A DNA stretch of 35,663 nucleotides, taken from contig JAKAAZ010000002.1 in NCBI GenBank assembly GCA_021802085.1, forward strand, positions 1-35,663, written 5' to 3'. The stretch is from Acidobacteriota bacterium (GTDB lineage Bacteria; Acidobacteriota; Terriglobia; Terriglobales; Acidobacteriaceae). The notes below the pieces were generated by a model. That model was not told the origin of the DNA. It worked only from the letters and a program-made list of their open reading frames with translations, and did no database searches. The position numbers were made by a program, and so were the translations under genes. This document shows, piece by piece, positions 7,763 through 14,665 of the stretch; positions within the stretch are counted from its first letter, which is position 1, and each line of letters begins with the position of its first letter.

Positions 7763-8920
7763 GTGAAGATAGACAGCGTGGTTCTGCGGGAAATTCGCAT
7801 GCCTCTGGTGCAGCCGTTTGAAACCAGTTTTGGGCGCACCACCGAGAGACGCATTCTACTGGTGGAGGTGCAGAGCGATGGCGTCACCGGCTGGGGGGAA
7901 TGCACGGCGGGGGAGCATCCCAGCTTCAGCGGGGAGTGCACAGATACAGCCTGGCTGATGCTTGCCGATGAACTGATCCCGGCATTGCTCCACGCGGAGA
8001 TTGACTCCTCTGGCATGTGTCCGAAGGCGTTGAGCCATGTGCGCGGGAACCGGATGGCGAAGGCCGCGCTGGAAAATGCTGTCTGGGATGCGGAAAGCCA
8101 GCAACTCGGAATTCCACTGTGGGAACTGCTGGGCGGGTTGCGAAAAAAGATCCCTTGCGGGGTTTCCTTAGGCATTCAACCATCGATCGAAAAGCTTTTG
8201 GAACTGGTCGAAAGGGAACTGGCCTCGGGTTACCAACGTATCAAGCTGAAATGTAAACCCGGCATCGATGTTCAGTTGTTTGAAGCTGTGCGCAAGCGCT
8301 GGCCGAACATTTCGTTGAGTTGCGACGCGAATGGCTCGTACAGGTTGAAAGATCAGGAACTCCTGCGTTCCTTCGACGCGTTCGGCATGCTGATGATCGA
8401 GCAGCCGCTATGGCACAACGACTTTTATTTTCATGCCCTGCTGCAGCGCCAATTGGAGACTCCCATTTGCCTCGATGAGTCCATTCGCAATCGGCGCGAT
8501 GCGCTGGCGGCGATTGAAATGGAGTCTTGTCGAATCGTGAATATCAAGCTGGGCCGCGTGGGCGGATTCAGCGAAGCGATCCGCGTACACAATGTGACGG
8601 CAGAACGCGGCGTGCCTGCATGGTGCGGGGGAATGCTGGAGACAGGTATTGGCCGAGCGCATAACATTGCGCTCTCGTCGCTGGAGAACTTTACCTTGCC
8701 GGGCGATGTTTCAGCCTCCGCGCGCTACTGGGAGGAAGACATTATCGAGCCTGCGGTGGAGGTTTCGCGGAATGGCGAAATCGAGGTCCCGCAAATTGCA
8801 GGTCGAGGATTTGAAGTGAAGCGGGATCGCGTCGAGCGACTGACCGTTCGCCGCGAACGTTTTCATGCAAGGAACAAGGCCCATGGCGAGGCAACTGGGT
8901 CGATCAAGGCCCGCGCATAA
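7763..8920 (+). CDS. o-Succinylbenzoate synthase / N-acylamino-acid racemase family enolase
   Basis: Enolase-superfamily enzyme that abstracts an alpha proton next to a carboxylate held by a metal ion. Family members make o-succinylbenzoate for menaquinone, racemise N-acyl amino acids, or do both. The GTG start at 7763 has GGGAG about 7 bases upstream and gives 385 residues beginning VKIDSVVLREIRMP. Catalytic positions are intact: K161-L-K163, metal ligands D188 (CDAN), E213 (IEQP) and D238 (LDES), and K262 (NIKLGRVGG). These nearly coincide in number with the well-studied Amycolatopsis racemase. No other men genes are nearby, while a GNAT acyltransferase is directly upstream, which favours the racemase role. 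Sequence alone cannot separate the two activities. Confidence 0.92.
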   Translation: MKIDSVVLREIRMPLVQPFETSFGRTTERRILLVEVQSDGVTGWGECTAGEHPSFSGECTDTAWLMLADELIPALLHAEIDSSGMCPKALSHVRGNRMAKAALENAVWDAESQQLGIPLWELLGGLRKKIPCGVSLGIQPSIEKLLELVERELASGYQRIKLKCKPGIDVQLFEAVRKRWPNISLSCDANGSYRLKDQELLRSFDAFGMLMIEQPLWHNDFYFHALLQRQLETPICLDESIRNRRDALAAIEMESCRIVNIKLGRVGGFSEAIRVHNVTAERGVPAWCGGMLETGIGRAHNIALSSLENFTLPGDVSASARYWEEDIIEPAVEVSRNGEIEVPQIAGRGFEVKRDRVERLTVRRERFHARNKAHGEATGSIKARA

Positions 8921-8951
8921 TCCGAAATTCGTCTGGATCGTGGATGGCCGG

Positions 8952-9977
8952 TTACGGGTGCGGCAATTCTATTTGTGCCGTAGGCGTCGTGGCGGGCATT
9001 TGTAAGAGCCAGTCGACCGCATCGGTAAATTTCCAGTTCTTAGGCACGGAGTGGTAGTCGGTAGCGGTTTCATCCACTACGATGTTCAATGGCTTCAGTA
9101 TGAGCGCTCTGCCCACCAGGTTCAAATTGAGATGCGCTAACTGCCAGCCGCACTCTGGCGTCCGTGTCTGCTCGATGCTGATTGTTCCTCCTGGGTAGAG
9201 AGTTCCCAGGATTCCCCAGCCATAATCCACAGTCCGGAAAAGGCGGCCTTCGATCTGAACCACGCGCAAATCCGTGGGATCGATCCATATTTCCCCTCGA
9301 ATTCCGGTCAAAATGCGAGATTCCAAAGTAGGCGGGGAAAAGTGAGGATTTGGGGTAAAGGTCAGCCGTATTGCAGGGCCGTTCGGCGTTTCGACCGATC
9401 CCGCAAACTGGTTGAGAAACGCGTCTGGAAGAACACGCATGATGCCGGCGAGTTGAGCCGCATCTTTCCGTTCGCTTCGGTTGCGGTGCTGCTGCGCCGC
9501 CGGATCGGAAGCGAGTTCGCGCAATCGTTCTATCTCCGCTTGTGTCTGCGCGGCGGACAAGGGCTGGTTGCGGATGGCGACCAGGCGAGCCACCCCCCCG
9601 TCGCTGGTTTCCACGATTTCTTTGGTCGTGTCGAGATTCCTGGTTTTCTTTCGGAACAGGTATCGGACTGGCGGGCGATGGCCGTAGGAATTGTTGAATT
9701 CATTTTCCACCGCTGCCCGCACCAGCGCGTGCGGATCGGATTGCGCCAGACTCCACGCGGAAGTGGGCGTGGCCTTCGCCGAGGAATCGGATGAGGCCCT
9801 TGCAGATGGAAGGAAAGACAGCGCCAACACGAAGAAAAGCGCCCAGGGGAGACGGCGCGAGGGCAGAGGGGGCAGGATGTGCTGGAATCCGCAGCCGCGC
9901 AGCTTGAGACGAAGGAACCGCAGCCTGGCAACGGGTATTGGGCCGGCTTTACTGCAATCGCCAATCCTCAAGCGCAA
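8952..9977 (-). CDS. Secreted protein of unknown function
   Basis: I do not recognise the family. The 341-residue frame begins with TTG at 9977, supported by GAGGTGA a few bases upstream and the absence of a better-placed ATG. A hydrophobic segment at about 44-57 (LPWALFFVLALSF) followed by SARAS looks like a signal peptide with an unusually long basic N-region. The mature part has a charged helical region with arginine-rich KTRNLDTTKE and ERLRELASD segments. After that come alternating strands with IRGEIWIDPTDLRVVQIEGRL, a pattern reminiscent of outer-membrane lipoprotein-sorting (LolA/LolB-like) folds. That resemblance is weak inference. It is convergent with the racemase gene and divergent from a methyltransferase gene across 159 bases. 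Confidence 0.8.
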   Translation of the reverse strand: MRLRIGDCSKAGPIPVARLRFLRLKLRGCGFQHILPPLPSRRLPWALFFVLALSFLPSARASSDSSAKATPTSAWSLAQSDPHALVRAAVENEFNNSYGHRPPVRYLFRKKTRNLDTTKEIVETSDGGVARLVAIRNQPLSAAQTQAEIERLRELASDPAAQQHRNRSERKDAAQLAGIMRVLPDAFLNQFAGSVETPNGPAIRLTFTPNPHFSPPTLESRILTGIRGEIWIDPTDLRVVQIEGRLFRTVDYGWGILGTLYPGGTISIEQTRTPECGWQLAHLNLNLVGRALILKPLNIVVDETATDYHSVPKNWKFTDAVDWLLQMPATTPTAQIELPHP

Positions 9978-10136
9978 ATGTCACCTCAGTTTCCTGACAG
10001 TTTACGATATACATTGGAAGCACACGGACCGTGAACTCTTGCATCCATCGCGATTCAAGATCGGCATATCGCGTATCCCGGATGTTGAGATGCAAACGGA
10101 TTGCGATTGCGGATGTGAAATGGAGATGACGTCAAG

Positions 10137-10790
10137 ATGAGCCCATTGTTTCAACGCGACGCCGGGCATAAAGAGCAACGCAATCACGCCCGCAAGCCTG
10201 CGGCTGGTCGCGTCCCTCGGCACTCCAGCGGTTGGATGAAGATCCTGGGCCGCCTGAAGGCGGAGCAAGGCCTGCGTGTACTGGACATCGGACCTACCTC
10301 TCCCACCAACATCAATTTTTTGACCGGGCTGGGTCACAGCGTTTACATGGCGGATCTGGTGGAAGAAGCCATCAAGCCGGAATGGTTGTTGCCAGTGGAG
10401 GAGAATGAAGCACAGAGGTACGACGTAGACGGGTTTCTTGCGCAGCACATGGATTTTGGCGGCCGCAAATTTGACGTTGTTCTTCTTTGGGATGCTCTGG
10501 ACTATATGCCGAGTCCACTGGCAGATGCAGTCCTGAGGAAATTGAAAGCTGTAATGAACGAGAGTGGGCAAGTCCTGGCGTTTTTTCATTCCCGTATGAC
10601 CGGGCCCGAGACAATTTTTTACCGTTACCACGTGGTGGACGGCGATATGGTTGAGACGCAGGAAGGTCCCGTCCATCCCATCCTAAGGAACTATCAAAAC
10701 CGCCAGATTGAGATCCTGTTGCAAGACCTGGGATCGTGCCGGTTTTTGCTGGCGAAAGATAACACCCGCGAGGTCATCGTCACCCGTTGA
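10137..10790 (+). CDS. Class I SAM-dependent methyltransferase-like protein
   Basis: The 217-residue product has a Rossmann methyltransferase outline: motif I is LRVLDIGPTSPTN (about 46-58), followed by an acidic residue ending the second strand (YMADLVEE, D73). Motif IV is FDVVLLWDALDYM (112-124), then a helix and the strand ESGQVLAFFHS. Motif I lacks the usual second and third glycines (DIGPTSP instead of DxGxGxG), so SAM binding may be atypical. The first 45 residues are basic and probably disordered. Substrate is unknown. It lies 63 bases upstream of the ThiO-like gene on the same strand. The 159-base gap before it should hold promoters for both directions, though I see no convincing -35/-10 pair. 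Confidence 0.8.
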   Translation: MSPLFQRDAGHKEQRNHARKPAAGRVPRHSSGWMKILGRLKAEQGLRVLDIGPTSPTNINFLTGLGHSVYMADLVEEAIKPEWLLPVEENEAQRYDVDGFLAQHMDFGGRKFDVVLLWDALDYMPSPLADAVLRKLKAVMNESGQVLAFFHSRMTGPETIFYRYHVVDGDMVETQEGPVHPILRNYQNRQIEILLQDLGSCRFLLAKDNTREVIVTR

Positions 10791-10853
10791 CGACGCGTGG
10801 AGGGGCTTTTAAGCCATTCGTGAAGCAGGACTTCGAGCCAATACAATGAGGAT

Positions 10854-11909
10854 ATGAACAGTTCGCTTGTGGTCGATGTGGCCATTGCCGGCGGAGGCAT
10901 TATTGGATTGTCGCTGGCGTTGGAATTGCGGCAGCGTGGACTCTCGGTCGCGGTGATGGAGCGGGGGCACGCCATGAGCTCGGCTTCGTGGGCCGCGGGC
11001 GGAATGCTGGCGGTGAACGATCCGCAGAATCCTCTGAAACTATTGCCGCTCTGCATTCGCAGCTGGGCACTGTACCCGTCCTATTTGGCCCGCATTGAGG
11101 CGCTCTCTGGGCGGCCCGTCCCGCTGCGTACACAGCGGGCGCTGCAGGAGCAAAAGCCCGAGGGCGGGCTTGGGGGAACAGCGACAGCCGCGGAAATCGC
11201 AGAGCTTGCGCCTGGGCTGGATCCGGGCGGTCACAGCTTCGCATGGCTGGACGAAGGCAGCATCGATCCAAACGATCTCCGCGAGGCGCTGCCAGCGGCC
11301 GTCCGAGCGGCTGGCGGAACGTTGCTGGAAGAAACAGAAGTGCTGAGTGTCGAGACCACGGGCCGCGGAATCGTGGTGGAAACGCTGCGGGAGCGCATCT
11401 CCGCGGGAATGCTGGTGAATTGTTGCGGGGCCTGGGCGGGCGGGCGGCGGCTGGGTGGTGTACCGGTTGAGCCGGTCAAGGGCCAGATGGCCAATCTGCG
11501 GTGCGCGCCGGAACTGTTGCGTTGCGTGGTACGCACGGCGGGAGTGTATCTGGTGCCCCGCGGCGATGGCCGCGTGACCATTGGCGCCACGTTGGAACAC
11601 GCCGGTTTTGATGAGACGGTCGAATCCTCGCTTATCCGCCCGGTGATCGATGCGGCGCTTCGTCTGCTGCCGGAAGCCAGTCTTCCCTCGCCGCTGGACG
11701 CATGGGCCGGACTGCGTCCGGGCACGCCAGACGATTTACCCATCCTGGGCGCGGCGAAATTGGAGAACTGCTGGCACGCCACTGGACATTACCGGGACGG
11801 GATTCTGCTGGCCCCCGTGACCGCGCGCGTGATGGCGCAGGCGATGCTGGGAGAGACCCCCGACGTGTCGCTGGATGCCTTCAGTCCGGCGCGGTTTGGG
11901 TCAGACTGA
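10854..11909 (+). CDS. thiO: Glycine oxidase ThiO-like FAD-dependent oxidoreductase
   Basis: DAO-family flavoenzyme. ThiO oxidises glycine to the imine used to build the thiazole of thiamin. The 351-residue product starts MNSSLVVDVAIAGGG with GAGGA immediately upstream. It has the N-terminal FAD dinucleotide motif GGGIIGLSLALELRQRG, the SSASWAAGGML segment characteristic of glycine oxidases, and the C-terminal GLRPGTPDDLPILG and HATGHYRDGILLAP motifs that contact flavin and substrate carboxylate. Length matches the family. No other thi gene is in the window, so a different primary-amine or amino-acid oxidase activity cannot be excluded. It is convergent with the P450 gene. Confidence 0.88.
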   Translation: MNSSLVVDVAIAGGGIIGLSLALELRQRGLSVAVMERGHAMSSASWAAGGMLAVNDPQNPLKLLPLCIRSWALYPSYLARIEALSGRPVPLRTQRALQEQKPEGGLGGTATAAEIAELAPGLDPGGHSFAWLDEGSIDPNDLREALPAAVRAAGGTLLEETEVLSVETTGRGIVVETLRERISAGMLVNCCGAWAGGRRLGGVPVEPVKGQMANLRCAPELLRCVVRTAGVYLVPRGDGRVTIGATLEHAGFDETVESSLIRPVIDAALRLLPEASLPSPLDAWAGLRPGTPDDLPILGAAKLENCWHATGHYRDGILLAPVTARVMAQAMLGETPDVSLDAFSPARFGSD

Positions 11910-11949
11910 GCAGTTTTCCGGTTCAGGTGAAATATCCCGCGGCGATCCA

Positions 11950-13356
11950 TCACCTTCTTTTGGTCGAGACAACGACGCCATCGCGAGGCCGTAGAGAAAT
12001 TTGGGCGCTCAATGGAAGTTCCTTCGGAGCCGAACCGGGAAACCCCAGCCGCCAATTGCGGACCACACTGGCAAGCACCAGCACGGCCTCCATCCAGGCA
12101 AAGTTTTCTCCAATGCAAATTCGCGAACCGGCGCCGAAAGGGAAGTAGGCGTTGCGAGGGCGTTCCGTGACAGCTCTGGGTAGAAAACGATCGGGGTCGA
12201 AGCGCATGGGTTCCGGAAACCAGCGGGAGTCGCGGTGAATGGCAATTTGCGGGACCAGCAGCAAGGATCCAGCAGGAATCGCCAGGCCACGATAGGTATA
12301 GGAAACGGCCGCAGAGCGTGCTGTGACCCATACCGGCGGATAGATCCGCAGGGCCTCCGCGACGACCCGCTGGGCGTATGGAAGACGTTCATAAATTTCC
12401 GCAGCGCTTTGTTGCCGGCGCGATGCAGTGCCTCGGAGGACCTCAGACACTTCGGCAAAGACACGCTCCTGCGCATCCGCATGTTGAGCCATGAGATAGA
12501 AAATAAAGCTCAACCCATTCGCCGTCGTTTCATGCCCTGCCAGCAGCAGTGTAAGGCACTCGTCTCGTATCTGCCGGTCAGTCATCCCGCCGGTTCCACC
12601 TTCCGCATCCTGGCTGGACAGAAACATGGATAGCAGATCGCCATGGTCACGTCCGGATCTTCTGCGATCGGCGATCATCGCATAGATAAGAGCATCCAGT
12701 TTCTTCTGGGATTTCTGGATACGACCTAGAAAGCCGAAGGGAATTTTCAGCAGCAGGTGAGGAAATGGCAAGAATGCCAGCGGAAGAAATCCCATAAAGG
12801 CAGTTACGGAGTCGGAGATGGTTTTGACTTCCGATTCCACATCGCTATCGAACAGACATTTTCCCGTAATGCGCAAGGTCAGCTCAAGCATGGAGCGATG
12901 GATATCGAAGGTGGCCTCGCTCGGCCATCGTGTTGTCATCTCGTCGGCAAACTGCAGCATAGTTTCTGCATAAGCCGCGATTCTCTGGCGATGAAATGCA
13001 TGCTGGACCAATCTTCGCTGGCGCATATGGGCGGGTTCTTCGCTGGTCAGCAGCCCTTCTCCCAGCACAAATTTCGCGCGCTGCATCACGATGCCGCGGT
13101 GCTGCATGGCAGCGTCGCGGACCAAGACTTCCTGCACCATGTCGGGACGATTGAACTGAAAGACATGGCGTCCGAAAGCTTTGTAGTGGACGAGGTCTCC
13201 ATAGACTTGGGCATTTCTCTGGAGAAACTCATGCGTGCTCAGGCGCAGCAATCCAGGGTTGCGCATTCGGTTCCAGGTACTGGGGCCGGGAGGGTAACGG
13301 GTGCTGGCAGTCACGGTCAAAGGAAGAAGTTCGCCTTTCGAGCGGAATTTTGACAT
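11950..13356 (-). CDS. Cytochrome P450
   Basis: Heme-thiolate monooxygenase. The start MSKFRSKGELLP (13356) has AAGG at suitable spacing. The longest frame adds only 8 residues. The 468-residue product has all hallmarks: the proline-rich hinge YPPGPSTW, the oxygen-activating I-helix AGHETTANG, the ExxR motif in VVAEALRIYPP, the PERF-like FDPDRF, and the heme-binding loop FPFGAGSRICIGE with the cysteine at about 414. No N-terminal membrane anchor is evident, so it is likely soluble. The heme loop and helix pattern resemble the bacterial group related to fatty-acid hydroxylases (CYP4/CYP102-like), which is inference. No ferredoxin or reductase gene is adjacent, so redox partners must be elsewhere. 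Confidence 0.95.
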   Translation of the reverse strand: MSKFRSKGELLPLTVTASTRYPPGPSTWNRMRNPGLLRLSTHEFLQRNAQVYGDLVHYKAFGRHVFQFNRPDMVQEVLVRDAAMQHRGIVMQRAKFVLGEGLLTSEEPAHMRQRRLVQHAFHRQRIAAYAETMLQFADEMTTRWPSEATFDIHRSMLELTLRITGKCLFDSDVESEVKTISDSVTAFMGFLPLAFLPFPHLLLKIPFGFLGRIQKSQKKLDALIYAMIADRRRSGRDHGDLLSMFLSSQDAEGGTGGMTDRQIRDECLTLLLAGHETTANGLSFIFYLMAQHADAQERVFAEVSEVLRGTASRRQQSAAEIYERLPYAQRVVAEALRIYPPVWVTARSAAVSYTYRGLAIPAGSLLLVPQIAIHRDSRWFPEPMRFDPDRFLPRAVTERPRNAYFPFGAGSRICIGENFAWMEAVLVLASVVRNWRLGFPGSAPKELPLSAQISLRPRDGVVVSTKRR

Positions 13357-13362
13357 GCAGCC

Positions 13363-13391
13363 TTGCACTGAACGCTGCATCCGATTAGAAA
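13363..13391 (+). promoter_or_regulatory. Possible promoter of the UPF0173 gene
   Basis: Within the 76 bases between the divergent P450 and UPF0173 starts, TTGCAC (13363-13368) and TAGAAA (13386-13391) are separated by 17 bases. This is a weak match to a vegetative sigma-70 promoter (3 of 6 and 4 of 6 positions). The region is also locally AT-rich just before the AAGGAG ribosome-binding site. The assignment is tentative. Confidence 0.2.
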
Positions 13392-13432
13392 GAAGTTTGT
13401 TTCAAATTCAAACTGTTAAGGAGAACAAAGCC

Positions 13433-14143
13433 ATGCCGCATTTTCATGGGATGACATTGCAGTGGTTAGGTCATGCCACCTTCTTTCTTGAAACTGCTCA
13501 AGGCACATCGATCTTGATCGATCCTTGGATCGAGTCGAATCCTTCGTGTCCCAAGGGATGGAAAGCTCCCGGGAAAATAGATCTTGTACTTTGCACCCAT
13601 GGCCATGGCGACCATATTGGAGACGCGTTGTCCATGGATCAACGGTATCACCCGACCTTCGTTGGAATCTATGAACTGACAGGCTGGCTGGCATCGCAAG
13701 GGGTGAAGAAGACCGTAGGGATGAATCTTGGAGGCTCATACCGTTTTCACGACGTCAACATCTGCATGGTGGAGGCCAAACACTCATCGAGCATAGAGGG
13801 CAAAGGAGCCGTGATTTATGCCGGAGTTGCCGCAGGGTATGTATTGCAAATCGAGGGTGAACCCGTGCTCTATCACTCCGGAGATACTGCGCTGTTCAGC
13901 GACATGAAACTTTTGCGGGAGCTATATGCGCCCGAGGTGGCCTGTCTGCCCATTGGCGACCACTTTACGATGGGGCCCAGGGCAGCCGCGCTTGCAGCGG
14001 AGTATGTGGGTGCGAGAGAAGTAATTCCCATGCATTATGGAACATTTCCGCAACTGACTGGAAGGCCGGAGGAATTGCGGCATCACCTGCAGGGAAAGGA
14101 AATCGAAGTAGTCGATTTGCAGCCAGGCGGAATTTTGCGGTAG
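13433..14143 (+). CDS. UPF0173 family metal-dependent hydrolase
   Basis: Metallo-beta-lactamase-fold hydrolase of the UPF0173 (YtkL-like) group. Physiological substrate is not established for the family. The ATG at 13433 has AAGGAG 9 bases upstream and starts the 236-residue product MPHFHGMTLQWLGHATF, the standard N-terminus. Metal ligands are visible in HGHGDH (56-61), in VEAKHSS, in the YHSGDT aspartate and in the IPMHYGTFP histidine. The conserved LIDPW strand follows the first histidine. The longer open frame that starts within the P450 gene is not needed. It stands alone, divergent from the P450 gene, and ends before a hairpin terminator. Confidence 0.93.
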   Translation: MPHFHGMTLQWLGHATFFLETAQGTSILIDPWIESNPSCPKGWKAPGKIDLVLCTHGHGDHIGDALSMDQRYHPTFVGIYELTGWLASQGVKKTVGMNLGGSYRFHDVNICMVEAKHSSSIEGKGAVIYAGVAAGYVLQIEGEPVLYHSGDTALFSDMKLLRELYAPEVACLPIGDHFTMGPRAAALAAEYVGAREVIPMHYGTFPQLTGRPEELRHHLQGKEIEVVDLQPGGILR

Positions 14144-14190
14144 GACTAGCGCTAAGCGGCGACGCGATAAGATTACAACACAAATACTCG

Positions 14191-14221
14191 CAAGGCGGCT
14201 CGTTGCGCCGCCTTGGTTTCT
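14191..14221 (+). terminator. Hairpin terminator between convergent genes
   Basis: CAAGGCGGC (14191-14199) and GCCGCCTTG (14207-14215) form a perfect 9-base-pair, GC-rich stem with a 7-base loop, followed by a T-rich GTTTCT. It lies 48 bases after the UPF0173 stop and 24 bases before the stop of the convergent small gene. It fits a rho-independent terminator for the plus strand, though its T-tract is short. In the other direction the stem is followed by CGAGTATTT, so bidirectional use is possible. Confidence 0.7.
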
Positions 14222-14238
14222 CGAGCATTCATTGTGAC

Positions 14239-14532
14239 TTATTTCGTTCCTTGCTGCTTCCTGCGCTCTGCCCAGCGTTTCCGCATCGCATCGGCAATTC
14301 GTTTGCGTCCCTCAGGAGATAGGCGGCGCTTCCGTTTTGCGGATTTCTTGGGTGCAGCCACGGCAGCCACGTGAGTTACCGTTGCAGCCTTGGGACGCCC
14401 CGGGCCTCGCGTCGTTGGTTTTCCTGTCAATAGCGCACGAGCTTGTTGCAGTCGTGAAATCTCTGAATCAATTTCATGTACGAGTCTATTAAAATCCACA
14501 ATCCCTCCAATGTTCGATCCAATCTTGATCAA
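14239..14532 (-). CDS. Small basic AT-hook-like / NUMOD3-like protein
   Basis: No characterised homologue recognised. The 97-residue frame starts with TTG at 14532, preceded by AGGAG at 5 bases. An in-frame GTG at 14499 also has GGAGG close before it, so two starts are possible. The N-terminal third is a predicted helix (FNRLVHEIDSEISRLQQARALL) that could form a coiled coil. Next comes RGPGRPKA, which matches the AT-hook core (GRP flanked by basic residues). The C-terminus has LSPEGRKRIADAMRKRWAERR, which resembles the NUMOD3 DNA-contacting motif of homing-type nucleases (LSEE-x-KKKISEAMKGR). A nucleoid- or DNA-binding role is inferred. Similar short proteins are, to my knowledge, frequent in Acidobacteriota. 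Confidence 0.75.
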   Translation of the reverse strand: MIKIGSNIGGIVDFNRLVHEIDSEISRLQQARALLTGKPTTRGPGRPKAATVTHVAAVAAPKKSAKRKRRLSPEGRKRIADAMRKRWAERRKQQGTK

Positions 14533-14665
14533 TGTTACTCCTGCGAATCCGCCATCTAGTTCGCGGAAGTAAATTACACTATAACATTCTCCAAATACGG
14601 GGACGCTAAGAAAAGTGGTATTTCGTGAAAGAATAGTCTACAGGTTAGTTTCCTGGGTAGAGGCA

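Noticed and set aside
13301..13432. N-terminal extension of the UPF0173 protein into the P450 gene
   Set aside because: The ATG at 13433 has AAGGAG and gives the family's usual N-terminus; the extension is antisense to coding sequence.
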